64,000 nucleotides of DNA from contig JAMZAV010001468.1 in assembly GCA_024449915.1 (NCBI GenBank), forward strand, positions 96,088-160,087, in the 5' to 3' direction. A program made the position numbers and the translations under genes. The notes beneath the pieces were generated by a model, which was given only the letters and a program-made list of their open reading frames with translations, searched no databases and was not told where the DNA came from. This DNA is from Sweltsa coloradensis. Taxonomy: Eukaryota; Arthropoda; Insecta; Plecoptera; Chloroperlidae. Positions 1-10,954 of this stretch are shown here, in pieces; within the stretch, counting starts at the first letter, position 1, and each line of letters opens with the position of its first letter.

Positions 1-333
1 GGCCTATGCCTATGTTAGGCCTAGGCCCTACCTAAGCTATGCTAGGCCTACCTAGAACTAATAGTTTGTTATTTGCCCTAGACCTGAGCCCGACAGCCTA
101 GGTCACAGGCCTAGAGATGTTGAAAGTGGGGTTATGTATGCATGCAGCTGTAGGTAAATAACTAGGTAGGTCTAGGCCTATGCCTATGTTAGGCCTAGGC
201 CCTACCCAAGCTATGCTAGGCCTACCTAGAACTAATAGTTTGTTATTTGCCCTAGACCTGAACCCGACAGCCTAGGTCCCAGGCCTAGAGATAAGTTGAA
301 AGTGGGGTTATGTATGCATGCATCTGTAGGTAG
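1..333. repeat. AGGCCTA-rich tandem duplication, period about 174 bp
   Basis: Positions 1-174 and 175-333 are nearly the same sequence: both run from GGCCTATGCCTATG through a CCTAGACCTGA block to GTATGCATGCA. The block is dense in the palindromic word AGGCCT, which also recurs near both edges of the window and at 36.7 kb. No coding potential is seen. Confidence 0.85.
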
Positions 334-345
334 GGAGGCTAAAGC

Positions 346-790
346 TGTTTTCGTGTAGGTCTAGACAAGCAAATACAAGTAAATCGTGAGATAAAAGCGT
401 CATGGCGCGACCAATGCAGGTGGCTGCACGCGTCAAGATTTGCCTATGTACACTGCATACTATAAAGATTTATCTACAACTCGCGATCCATATTTTTTAC
501 GAAGTGGCTATTTAACCGTAGGGTATGGAAGAATTTACAATAACAATTCGTCCGTAGCACCCGTTCTCGTTGCTTTGGTGTGGTGTCAAAGTAGGCCTAG
601 GGCCTACGTTTATTATTTCGAGTACAGGATCTTCATTAAATTATTGGGGAAGAAAACAAGACGATATGCGCTCTGGTGGTTTTGGATACCAAATCTATGA
701 TTGAGAATGGCTACGTTTTTCCCAAAGAAAGCTGCTAATTTAAAACAATTGCTCAGTTTCCCAATGTAAGAACAAAGCAAGCGATCAACG
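346..790. other. Unannotated spacer before the SINE
   Basis: An 86-codon frame on the plus strand (440-700) and a 71-codon frame on the minus strand overlap here. Neither shows a recognisable domain or repeat relation, so I treat the stretch as non-coding. Confidence 0.4.
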
Positions 791-792
791 GG

Positions 793-1217
793 AACAACGG
801 GTCTTGTGGTTAGCGTATCTGCTTCCAATGCAGAAGGTCCCGGGTTCGATTCCCGTCAAAGTAAGAAGTTTTTTATCTTCTGATTTGGACTTGAGTCCAT
901 CAGTTCTTGTCTTAGGAGTTTGTAAACGGTGACTTTGGAGCCGTCCTAGCAACGAAGCACATAATAAATTTCAGAGTTGTTCTGAATCGGCCTTGTTGAT
1001 TCTGGCGTTGATTCGCGGGTGTTCGCACTGTCCCTACCACTGATTGCTATATTTCCTATTAAAAATATCGATCTTTGGTTGGTTATCGCTCACTCGTCGA
1101 TTGCGTCGGGGCCTGCAGGGTTGGCTTGGTCGCTTTGATTTAAAGTCCCCCACTGAAAATCAGTTATATAACTGAGTGGGTAGACTCTAAATAAAATTTA
1201 TTTATTTATTTATTATA
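793..1217 (+). repeat. tRNA-derived SINE, copy 1
   Basis: The head (about 798-862) has pol III promoter-like boxes: an A-box-like GTGGTTAGCGTATCTG and a B-box GGTTCGATTCC, with a 5-bp anticodon-like stem TCTGC/GCAGA around a 7-base loop. A shared central core follows (GGTTCTGAAT-like text, 975-1040), also present at 15,030. The 3' end (1150-1217) holds CCCACTGAAAATCAG, the palindrome TCAGTTATATAACTGA, then TAGAC and an (ATTT)n tail. The T stem has a mismatch and the acceptor stem is not convincing, so this is a SINE and not a working tRNA gene. A LINE at 38.8 kb shares the 3' hairpin and tail, which makes it a candidate partner. Confidence 0.75.
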
Positions 1218-2811
1218 AGCTTTCATACTTTTCCTAAAGATGGACAGTACGTTTATGTCGAAAATGCTTTCGGTGATAAAGAAAAAGTTGACATGAAGAA
1301 GGCGTGGATCAAGGCATTGCGCATTGACAAAAATGTCTCGAATTCAATGGTATTTGTTCTGTTCTGTTATTATTCCTATTTAGTTACCAAAGGCCTAGGC
1401 CTATTATTTATTATTGTTCATCCCGCTTCCAGTAGCAGTAGCTTCATAGTAGGCCTAGGCCTATTCTGTTTTTTTATATTAGTATTGAGTTTAAATTTTA
1501 AAGTAATATACACCCGCATTTTTTTCTAGTGGACATCGCTAAAACACTTGGACCAGGCTGAAGCGAAAGTATATCCGGCAGCGTAAGTTCCTCAGTGAAC
1601 CACCAAGGAGCGAAGCCCTGCTGCGCCCTAATGCCAAATAAGTCTTTTCGAAGCATGGTTTTCCCTTGAGAAGCACGTTGCTACAAGGAAGTAGAAGGCC
1701 TAGTCTTTTGCTCATATCTCTCCTTTAAACTTACTTTAAAATCAATGCAGAAAATTTAAAATTTTCCCCTGGTCTATTTTTTTATTTTTTTTCCCTTTAC
1801 TACTTAATTTAAAAGGGAAAACAAATAAATGCCTCTTCCCAAAATAAAGTTTGCATAATAAAGTAATCCACAGACGGTGCAGGGTTTGATTTCTGGGAAA
1901 TGTTGACTTGCAAAATTTTTTGGGTTTGGGTGATTGAAAAACATTTCAGCGGGGACTTCATTTTGGGTTTCCCATCGTAAGCCCCAAAGATCCGCCTCCG
2001 GCAATTTTTTTTTTCTTAAATACTTTTACCTTTTTTCAGTGTTGCGTAATGTATTATCGCTCTTGGCTTGCAGAATCTATTATATTTATGGTCTACTAGC
2101 GTGGGGTATTCCACTGATTTCCATTTAAAAAAATTCGAGTATAAAAAATAAGCTTGTACGCAAAAATAAGACCTCGCAATGTCAACTCTGTCGCTCGGGA
2201 GACATACCTCTTTGAAACCTTCTGCCATTGACGGCCTTTTTCACGTAAAAACTGTTAAAAAAATTTATTTTAAAAATGATTATAAATTCTTGTGCAGAAA
2301 TACAAAGACAGATCAGGAAAAAAAAAAATTTGTATTTCCCTAGAAGTAATAATAAATAAGGTAAAAGGGGCCCCTAGAGGTTTGTCCCCGATTTTTTAAA
2401 AATTATCTGATCAATTTTTAAAAACTTAACAAAATTTCCGATAAGCAAAAAATAAAAAGACATTTTTTGTCTCAATTGAGTGCTCAAACCTAAATCTTTT
2501 TTGGGGCTCATCCCCTTGTTTTGTAACCATTTTTTAGCTATATTTCTGAGGTTTCTGAAATGCCTATGAACTTAAAAACCTTTGGCGTTGTGTTGTGTTT
2601 CATTTTTTTTTAAGTAACGGTCATTCTACTTCGATTGTTTATTTTTGATTGGATTTGTTAATTTTTTTTTCAAAATGTTTCCTTCCTCAGGGTTGTTTTT
2701 TTTTTAGTTTATTTGTTTTGTATTCCAAATGACCCGATAATGGCTTTTGTGGGTTTCATTGAGATAAAACAATGTAATATGTTTTTGTGAAAAAATAAAA
2801 AAAAAAAAAAA

Positions 2812-2812
<1 letters not shown>
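1218..2812. other. AT-rich spacer without supported genes
   Basis: Only short frames that overlap one another on both strands are present (for example 1293-1529). The sequence becomes rich in homopolymer runs after about 1700. It ends in a poly-A run next to the (ATT)n tail at 2814, which may be the 3' end of a plus-strand retroelement of unknown type. Confidence 0.35.
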
Positions 2813-2813
<1 letters not shown>

Positions 2814-2848
<35 letters not shown>

Positions 2849-2870
2849 TTATTATTATTACTAATTTAAA
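2814..2870 (-). repeat. (ATT)n microsatellite, 3' tail of LINE copy A
   Basis: About 16 ATT triplets abut the 3' end of the minus-strand LINE that follows. The same junction (ATT run, then TTGG(A)TGTATTTCA) recurs at 7300, so the run is best read as an (AAT)n retrotransposon tail on the minus strand. Confidence 0.7.
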
Positions 2871-5680
2871 TTTTTTTTTTATTGGTGTATTTCATACAAC
2901 TCGGAAAAACCCGGAGCAAAACATGTTTACGGACACGTAAAGTATTTCCATGGTATCTTTTTACATACCTACTTTTACTTTGTTTTAACTCAACTAAAAA
3001 AATCTTTAAAATATAGTTTGTAGATGATTTTTTTCTTCTGCTGTGTACGGTCGTGGCCGTTTCTTGTCGCCACCTAGCATTTGTCTTCGGACTAGGGGGA
3101 AAACCACAAAAACGTTCAGGATGGGCTGTCTCGGAATCTCGAAGTATCTTTCTTAGTTTAAAAATTTACGAACTATTCTACACGTGTTGAGTATTACTGC
3201 CTTTGGTCTCGATGAAAACATTGGGGGGAAAGATCATTTTTTTAATGCTTTCATGTGTTTCTGCGGTATGAGCCATTACCGATTCACGTAGGGATTGTTT
3301 TTTTAACTTTTTCTGTTTCCACATTTCTTGACTCAATTGAAATTTCACTATACTTGTCTTTTTTTTTCTTCCATGTAGTTGACGTTAGGCACATTGGGGG
3401 GCAACGTCCATAAGGGAGTTTCTTGTTTTTTGTCAATTAAAATTATATCCGGTCTGTTGTGATGTATATTTTTGGTCGTTTAACTGTGCGGTTGAAATAT
3501 AATTTGAAATCTTTGCTATCAGTATTTTTCCCCGGGTTTGTATTTTAAAAAAGGTTTGGGTTGTTCATGAGGTTGTACTTGATTGCTTTTTTTTTGGTAA
3601 TAAGTTACTCTTTTTTTATGTCTGTAGGGGTAATCCGTTTGACATAGTGACTGGCCCCGGATAGATGTGTTCGATTGTTTCCCCCTTACACTACATTTTC
3701 TACATTGATCGTTTATGTCGCATTTTTTAAAAAGTATTTTTTATAATTTTTTTTTTTGCAATCACTTGTCTTAAATAGCCGCAAAAAACCCTTCTTTTTT
3801 CTCCAAATAGTTCCCCTTTGTTTAACCCCCTTTTTTGATGCTTTAATATCTACGTGACCTTTATGTAGTTCTCATAATGTTCTTGTGTGGGGTCTTTCTG
3901 AGAGACAAACTCTTTTGAAGCCAGTTTGAGTTTCCCTTGTAGTTAATTTTTTGTTTGCAATTGAGTGGATTAATGTTTGTCAGCTACACCACAGCCCTAT
4001 GCGTGTTGTTGGTTCTCTTTGTAAAAAAATATTTTCAAAAAATTCTAGTTTTTTTATAATAAAAGTTGTTCGATAAATTAGGCCTCGTCCCCTTGTTCCC
4101 CTTGGAAGTGTCAATCTCTTTTGCTGTTTTAGGATGATCATTCTGTTTTTTTAGAAAGTGTAGTACAGTTAATTTTCCAGCGCGTGGATGTTGTCTTGTC
4201 CATTTAATGATTCCAAATGAATATGTAGTACTGGTATAGCTATGTTTTTATTGCTGTGATCTTGCTTTTACCTTTTTAGTTGCGTCTTGGGGGAAAAAGA
4301 TTTTAGTGCTTTTTGTATTATCTATCAATTTTTCTTTATTTTTATGTTCAATTTGGCAGTTTGTGAAATCCTAAATATTTGTAAAATTCTTTATCATCCT
4401 TTACCCCAAAATCCTATTTCATCATCTAGCTGGAACTCTTCTGCCTGCTTAACCTTTCCCCCTTTTCATATGTAGCGTCTTACACTTGTCTACCCCAAAA
4501 CTCCATGCAGATATCTTGACTAAATTCAAAGAAGTTTGTTTAAACTGTTTAGTTGACAAAATTTGATGCATATAACTTTAGCACCATGAAGAATGGTAGA
4601 AATTTGTGACATACCATTTTATTGCCCTTTAAAATTTTAAAATCCGTATTTTTGATTCGTTAACCTAGCGACAGGGGTTTTTAATGACAACAAAACCATA
4701 ATGCCTAAATGAGCCCCTTTGGAAAATGCCACGTTTAATTTGGATTGGATCGAGTTATCTGCGGGTTTTTTTCATTTTTAGTTTTAGGTTGTTCTCCATG
4801 TCTTCTTTACTGTCTTCAAAAAATTTTAAAATTACGGGGTTTTTTTATATTTTTTGTAAAATCTGAATAACCCTGTGTTGGTGTTGATCATAAGCTTTCT
4901 TGAGTCAATGTATTTACGTAATATTCTTTTTTATTGTGTGCCTGGTTCATTACAGTAGAGTGATAATGAGTTGTTCTTTACACCCCCTGCGAGTTCTTAC
5001 AGATTTTTTTTTTTTCCCGGGGCCATGAATTGTATTCTTCGAATGCTTATATATTTTATTTGTTATGCATAAAGTAAATATTTTATATTATTGGTAGACA
5101 TGTAATTGGCCGATTTTTTATTGGGGTTTTCTTCGTGTCTTATCTTTCGGTTTGAAAAAGGGGTTACTCCTTTCGTAAAAAATTCGGTATTTCTTTAACC
5201 CCTTTAAACCTTTAAACTTTTTCTAATTTTTTGTGATTTAGTATTAAATTTCTTATCCAAAATTTTTTAAATATTATCATTACCTGGGTTTTCCAGCTAT
5301 GTGTAGCACTGATTGCCCTTTTAAATTCATCAACAGTTTCCTTCGAATCTCATCTCTTTAAACATCGCTCTCCTAGCTTTTTTCGTCTTGATCCTTGTGC
5401 ATCCGGGTTTGTGGCTACCGGGTTTTACCCCAAAATTCCCGCCCAAACTCTTCTATCTCCGTTTAGTTGGTGCTCCATTTCCTGTTTTTTTCTTCGGTAC
5501 AGAATTTTTTTTGGTAAAACTGTTTTTGTTTTTCTTTGAACATTCGTTTTGTTTTTTTTCAATGCTACATTCTCTATATTTTTTTTAATCTTTAGCAAGA
5601 GCACTTAATTTTTGTTTAGTGTATCAAAAAATTCGTGAATAAATTTGTTCAGGTTTCATGTTTTTTTGTGAACCTTGATT
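2871..5680 (-). mobile_element. Non-LTR retrotransposon (restriction-like-endonuclease type), copy A, degraded
   Basis: Reading the minus strand from 5680 down gives pieces of one reverse transcriptase polyprotein in shifting frames. About 5370-5270 reads like the thumb-proximal 'RAISATHSWKT' segment. Around 4760-4690 is the RT block related to RGIFQGDSLS ('IKRGIFQRGSF'). About 4510-4450 matches the 'KCKTLHMKRGK' region, and 4190-4080 carries words like AKEIDTSKGNKGTRP, the decayed form of a HHPKSAIERLTLPR-type motif. This motif order is typical of R2/R4/NeSL-like LINEs. The copy is 5'-truncated and riddled with frameshifts, many at homopolymers. Its 3' half is a diverged duplicate of 7306-8640. 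It cannot encode protein as given. Confidence 0.75.
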
Positions 5681-5684
5681 CTTT

Positions 5685-5815
5685 TAAATTATTATTTTAA
5701 ATTTTTATTTTTTTATTATTTTTATTTTTATTATTATTTTTTATTATTATTATTTTTAAATTTTTATTATTATTATTATTATTACTATATTATTTATTTT
5801 ATTATTTTTTCAAAT
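5685..5815. repeat. Impure (ATT)n/(TTTA)n low-complexity tract
   Basis: About 130 bases of A and T only, mostly ATT triplets with longer T runs. It separates LINE copy A from the Penelope-like remnant. The open frame across it (poly F/Y/I/L) is a composition artefact. Confidence 0.85.
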
Positions 5816-5884
5816 TTTAAAGGGTTTCGCGGCCCGGTAAATAATTTAAACCCAATTTTTGGGCTGATTTGATTGGATGATTTC

Positions 5885-6860
5885 GATCCAAAACACTGGA
5901 CTCGGGGTACACTGAAGCCAAAGATTTGGTTGCATATGTGGATGACTCTTTTCAGTTTGGCCACATGGTAGGGAAACTACATGCTTTTTGGGGCTATTTG
6001 AAAAGCATCCCTCCAAGCATTCAGTTTACTATGGGAAATTTGGACGAATGGCCAACTACTTTTCTGGAATTCTGTCACGAGAGGAAACATACCTGGAAAG
6101 CCCTTTACGCAAGCCCCCTATACCCCAAATTTTACCCGCATGAGACATCCCATCAAACCCCCCGCCACAGAAACATTTTGTTATTACACGCTGGGACCGA
6201 GCTTTAGACTGTTTAGAGAACAAATTTGGAAAAGGAAAAAGGGGGTACTCAGAGAAAACATTATTAACAATGGCTAAGTAATGCAACCTCACAGGGCTTT
6301 GAACAGGCCACAGAGAAACAAGATAAAAAAGACGTAGTTGAAGATGAGGCACCCGGGAACATCACGAGAGCCCTTCCCGCCTTACTGAAGTACACACGGG
6401 CAGAATCGGTCGCATTTTAGCTAAAAAAGAATCAAAAAACTGTTTTTACTCCGGAAAAAGGTAGCCAATTTGATGAAGCCAGTCAAAATATCATTCCACT
6501 CAAAGATGGTTTTTACCAAATTCCCTTTCAAGTGTGGGTTTTGGGTTTTTTTTAGGCCAAAAATGCAGGACAGTGGGAACAAGACTTAAAAAACATAAGC
6601 TCATTGTAGGGATGCTCGAGAAAAACATCACGGTGGCTAAACATGCTTGTGAAAAAAGTTAACAAACCCAAAACATAAATTCTGTTTGAAGTGCCCAATA
6701 GTTTTCAAAGAGCCTCTTTACTTCCAAGTTGGCTAAGAGTCCATTGAAATTGCAAAAAAACCAAACAATTTTAATGGGGATGTTGGGTTTAAGCGGGGCG
6801 GGTCGTGGCGCCTATATGAAAAGGGTTCAAAACAATCCAAAGTGGGGCCCTATCAAAAAT
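5885..6860 (+). pseudogene. Penelope-like element remnant (RT end and GIY-YIG-like region)
   Basis: The plus strand reads 'VAYVDDSFQFGH', then 'FWGYLKSIPPSIQFTM', then text around 'HETSHQTPRHRNILLLHAG'. This is the palm YVDD block and the downstream order seen in Penelope-like reverse transcriptases. Further on (6440-6760), in shifted frames, are 'KKVANLMKPVK' and 'VFKEPLYFQVG.ESIEIAKKPNNFN', which resemble the linker and GIY-YIG endonuclease end of the same family. Many stops and frameshifts make it inactive. It lies between two LINE copies of opposite orientation. I am fairly sure of the family and unsure of the exact ends. Confidence 0.75.
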
Positions 6861-7230
6861 TTGCTTTTCCCCCCACATCTACTTCCGGTTTCGAATACAG
6901 ACCTTCTCGTCCTCCCTGTCCCAGAACGGATCAGCCCAAGAAAAATGGAGTCCGAGAAAAAAAATGATGGGAACGTACCAGAAACTCTCAAATGTTTTTT
7001 TGGGCTTTTAAAATGTAACGCATGTTTTTTAAAGGCGGGGGGCCCGGTCATGGTAACTGTTTGTTTTTTTGGTTTTGTTTTTCTATGTAAACCCTTTTCT
7101 GGGCTTTTTTTTTTGTAAGTTTTTAGAATTAAAATTTTTTTTTCTGAGGGTAGCCCACACGTTGGCCCCGAAAGTCAAAAGAATTAAAACAGATTCGACG
7201 CGGCGAAAATTTCCCCCCCAAAAAATTTTG
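6861..7230. other. Low-complexity spacer
   Basis: Probably the 3' remainder of the Penelope-like element and unrelated AT-rich sequence. An open frame at 6729-7118 runs across it but breaks the Penelope reading and has no recognisable content of its own. Confidence 0.35.
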
Positions 7231-7305
7231 TTAATTTTTATTATTTTTATTATTATTTTTTTTATTATTATTATTATTATTATTTTATTATTATTTTATT
7301 GGATG
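7231..7305 (-). repeat. (ATT)n microsatellite, 3' tail of LINE copy B
   Basis: Imperfect ATT/ATTTTT repeats directly adjoin the LINE 3' end beginning TTGGATGTATTTCA at about 7300, mirroring the arrangement at 2814-2890. Confidence 0.7.
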
Positions 7306-8632
7306 TATTTCAAAAAACCGGCAAAACCGAACTAACATGTTTACGGACTACGTCGTACTTCCCTGGTTCTAATTACATACCTACTTTTTACTTTGTCTTA
7401 ACTCTAACAAAATAATCATTTATAATAGTTTGAGATGTGTTTTTTTTCTTGTTACGGTCGTGGGCCCATTCTCGCGCCACCTAGGGATTTGCCTTTGGCA
7501 TCGGAAACCACGAAACGATGTCAGGTGGAAAACGTCTCGGAAACTCGAAAACATTTTTAGTTTAGAAAATTTTCGAACTATTCTACACGGTTGTATAAAA
7601 TGCTTTTTTTAGTCTCGATGTAAACATTGGGTGGAAGATCTAGTTGTTTAATGCTTTCATGTAGCTTTTCGGTATAATCCATTAGCCCATATCCGTATGG
7701 GATTGATTTTTCCCTTTTTTTGTTTCCACATTTCTTGATCCAATTTCAAGTTCACTATACTTGTCAATTTTTTTTCTTCTGTAATCTCGACGTTTTGGCC
7801 ATTGGGAAAAGCAACGTCAAAAAGGGGTTTTTTTTGTTTCTTCTTGTCAATTATAAAATTATTCCGGGCTGTTTTGATGTTGTTTGGTCTGTTTTAACTG
7901 TGGGGGTCGTAAATAATTTGAAAAACCCTTTTCTATTAGTACTTTCTCCGGTTTGTTTTGTAGTAGGTGTGTGTGTATCAATGAGGTTTTTATTGATTGT
8001 AGTTTTTGGTGAAAAATTGTTGCTACTTTTGGGTTATGTTGTAAAGGGAAACGTTTTACATAGTGCTGGGACCCGGATATATTTGGGGTTTGTTTTTTCC
8101 CCCCCCTTACACTACATTTTCTACATTGATCGTTTACGTCGCATCTTTAAATGTATTTTTTTTTATAATTTTTCGTTGCAATCACTGTCTTGAAAGCCAG
8201 CATAAAACCTTTGTTTTTTTTCCAAAAAATTCCCGTTGTTTAAACCACCTATTTGTGCTTTTTTATCTACGTGCCCCTTTTTGTTTTCATCAAAGTCCTT
8301 GTGGAGGGGCTTTTCTAAGACGTAAAACTTTTGAAAACGTCGTTATGAGATTCCCCCGTAATTGAATTTTCGTTTTTCTAGATTTAGTGGGTTAATGATT
8401 TGTCAGCTACACCACAGCCCTTGAGTGTTTTTGGTTGCCTTTGTAAAAAAAAATTTTCTTAAAATGTATAGTTGTTTATAATATAAGTTGTTCAGATCAA
8501 TTAGGCCTCGTCCTCCTTGTTCTCTTGGAAGTGTCAATCTCTCTATTGCTGATTTAGGATGATGCATTCTGTGTTTAGTAAGTGTAGTACGAGTTAATAT
8601 TTCCAGCGCGTGGATGTCTGTCTGTGTCCATT

Positions 8633-8640
<8 letters not shown>
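7306..8640 (-). mobile_element. Non-LTR retrotransposon (restriction-like-endonuclease type), copy B, 5'-truncated
   Basis: The minus strand from 8640 reads in one frame 'WTQTDIHALEILTRT', then 'KHRMHHPKSAIERLTLPRE', 'GGRGLIDLNNLYYKQL' and 'INPLNLEKR'. This is the segment after the reverse transcriptase in R2/R4/NeSL-like LINEs. The LINE at 58-62 kb has the cognate 'MHHPRADVERLYIARKNGGRG'. The copy is better preserved than copy A in its 5' part and degrades toward the 3' end. It carries no RT catalytic block, having been truncated near the (ATT)n run at 8634. It is not expected to be active. Confidence 0.8.
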
Positions 8641-8663
<23 letters not shown>

Positions 8664-8752
8664 ATGGCTTTGTGGAAAACGATGTCAAAGTATTATAATA
8701 CAAAATTGCATGTAATATTATTATTATTTTAATAAAAAAAAAAAAAAAAAAA

Positions 8753-8813
<61 letters not shown>

Positions 8814-8880
8814 TATAGTTTTGTTATAATGTTATTACTTATTAAAAATATTATATTATTATATTATATAATTACAAGCC
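8634..8880. repeat. (ATT)n microsatellites and AT-rich DNA
   Basis: Two ATT runs (8634-8660 and 8752-8813) flank a short segment that ends in a 19-20 base poly-A. The poly-A followed by ATT repeats again looks like a retrotransposon tail, here of a plus-strand fragment too short to classify. Confidence 0.7.
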
Positions 8881-8934
8881 CAGTTATTTAGTCTAGTTGG
8901 CAATATGTCGCTGCCCTGCTTAAAATTCCAGACA

Positions 8935-10140
8935 AATCTGGCTTTAATGACTGGAGGGCACTAGGGGTGAAATATCGTTTGCCTCCCAACGGAATAGTAA
9001 TTCTTATATTTTTATCTACCACCATGCCAAATTTCATGCTAATAAGTGTTGATGAAAAAAAATCCTTTTATGGGTGGGGGTAAAAAAAATCACGAGAAAT
9101 TAGGTTGATTGGATGGAAACATTCTTGAGCATAATATTATTGGATAATTTTAATAATTACAATGTATAGAATACGACCTAGTACCAAATCCAATTTTAAG
9201 GGATGATAGAGGGCACTAGGGGTAAAATATCGTTTGCCTCCCAACGGAATAGTAATTCTTATATTTTTATCTATCACCATGCCAAATTTCATGCTAATAA
9301 GTGTTGATGAAAAAAATCACTATTAGGGGTGGGGGTAGAAAAAACACGAGAAATTAGGTTGATTGGATGGAAACATGCTTGAGCATAATATTATTGGATA
9401 ATTTTAATAATTACAATGTATAGAATACGACCTAGTACCAAATCCAATTTTAAGGGATGATAGAGGGCACTAGGGGTAAAATATTGTTTGCCTCCCAACG
9501 GAATAGTAATTCTTATATTTTTATCTACCACCATGCCAAATTTCATGTTGGTAACTTACTAAACAGTGTTTGTCACTAAAAGTATGATTATTAGGGTTGG
9601 GGGTGAAAAAATTGTTTGTTTTGTATGAATGATTTGTTGACTGGACTATTCCACATCGACTCATAATTTTAATCAGCAATTGAAATATTCAAAATGTATT
9701 AAATACTACCTTACGTTTTTCCCAAAGTTAAGGGTGGTAGAGAACAAAAGGGGTGGAATATCGCTTGCCTCCCGGTGGATTATTATTTTTCAGGTTATTA
9801 TGAACCATCATGCCAAATTTCATGCTGATAACTCCCTAGGTGCCTCACTGGTAAATGCTGGAAATCAAGGTAAAAATATTATAAACAATTAGGGATGGGG
9901 GTTGAAAAAATGTGGTTTAGGAAATGAGAATAGGCCGATTGGGTTAAAACACATTAAAACATAATTTTAATAACTAATTTGAATAAAAATTCTTTTTTGG
10001 GGTTAGAGCTATGAATGAGTCCAATTTAGGGGATGATTTAGGGGGTGTTGGGGGTGAGATAGCGCTGGCCTCCCGGCGGATTTTGAATTCTGATATGTTT
10101 ATCTACCCCCATGCAAAATTTCACGCCGGTATCCGGATTT
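8935..10140. repeat. Satellite-like tandem array, about 255-bp unit, five diverged copies
   Basis: The landmark GAGGGCACTAGGGGT..AATATCG.TTGCCTCCC occurs near 8954, 9208 and 9463, and in diverged form near 9731 and 10,040. Each is followed by ATGCCAAATTTCATG and a GGGTGGGGGT block. The first three units are very alike, while the last two are strongly diverged and slightly longer, as expected at the edge of an array. No open frame spans it; two short frames at 9680 and 10,011 are by-products. Confidence 0.85.
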
Positions 10141-10835
10141 GCAATATTCAAGTGTTCCTTCCCCTTTACAGCTCTCACTATAGTGAGGGACCATAGTGTA
10201 AAATATTGTATCCCGTATGCTCCTTCGTGAAGGAAGCAAGGGGCCTATTTTACCTTGTTTATATATGTGTAGAGATACCAAAATGTCTTGGTGCCACTTT
10301 CAAGATGGCGTCATTTAAAAATGGCGGCCATTTTCTTTCGAATCACGATTTTGCTTGTAATTCAGTTAATTGTCATCATATTTGAAAAGTGTTTTGTTAT
10401 TATTATAGCTTATGTATGCTTTTTATAGTATGTCGATACTGTGTTTCATGTGTGTGTAAAAGTTTAACTTTAAAGATGGCGCCATTTTGAAATGGCGTCA
10501 TCTTTTAAGTCTTTTTTCTGAATCTGAATTTTCTTCTGAATCACGTTTTGCTTGTAATTCAGTTAATTTTCATCCTATTTGAATGGTGTTTTGTTATTAT
10601 TGTAGCGTGTCTATGTTTTTTATAGTACTATGTCGATACTGGGTTTGTATATGTGTAAAAGTTCAACTTTGAAGATAATGCCATTTCAAAATGACATCCA
10701 TTTTCTTCCGAATCATGTTTTTAGTGGCAACTCCAGTTGATTTTCATCCGATTTGAATGATGTTTTGCTATATCACAATATTTTTTTTTTTTTTATGGTT
10801 GTCTTTAACGGCTTTCGTTACAAGAGAAAAATCCA

Positions 10836-10908
10836 TCTCAGCCGGGTATCGAACCCGGGTCTCGCAAATTGTGGCTTGGGTGCTAACTCCCATAAGCTAC
10901 CGAGACAA
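10836..10908 (-). repeat. tRNA-like segment, minus strand
   Basis: The minus strand carries an A-box-like GGTAGCTTATGGGAG and a B-box GGGTTCGATACCC inside a perfect T-arm-like stem (CCGGG/CCCGG). It faces a similar plus-strand segment 50 bases away. No acceptor stem is convincing. It is likely a SINE head inside DNA transposon 1, not a functional tRNA gene. Confidence 0.5.
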
Positions 10909-10954
10909 AACGTAATAACTTAATTCACACCATCAATCCCGAAAGTGAAAAGTA

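Noticed and set aside
793..862. Functional tRNA gene (anticodon loop could read CCA)
   Set aside because: The acceptor stem is not paired, the T stem has a mismatch, and the segment continues into a shared SINE core and tail.
1293..1529. 78-codon plus-strand ORF
   Set aside because: Hydrophobic low-complexity translation spanning AGGCCTAGGCCTA words; no domain and no related copy.
5675..5872. 65-codon ORF rich in F and Y
   Set aside because: Pure consequence of an ATT/TTTA microsatellite.
7720..8193. 157-codon plus-strand ORF
   Set aside because: The opposite strand carries a clear LINE protein reading; this frame is its shadow.
2871..8640. LINE copies A and B as the two LTRs of one element
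   Set aside because: Each copy contains coding sequence and its own (AAT)n tail; they are diverged, separately truncated insertions.
8935..10140. CRISPR-like array because of regularly spaced repeats
   Set aside because: Units are contiguous ~255-bp tandem repeats in a eukaryotic setting, without short repeats and unique spacers.
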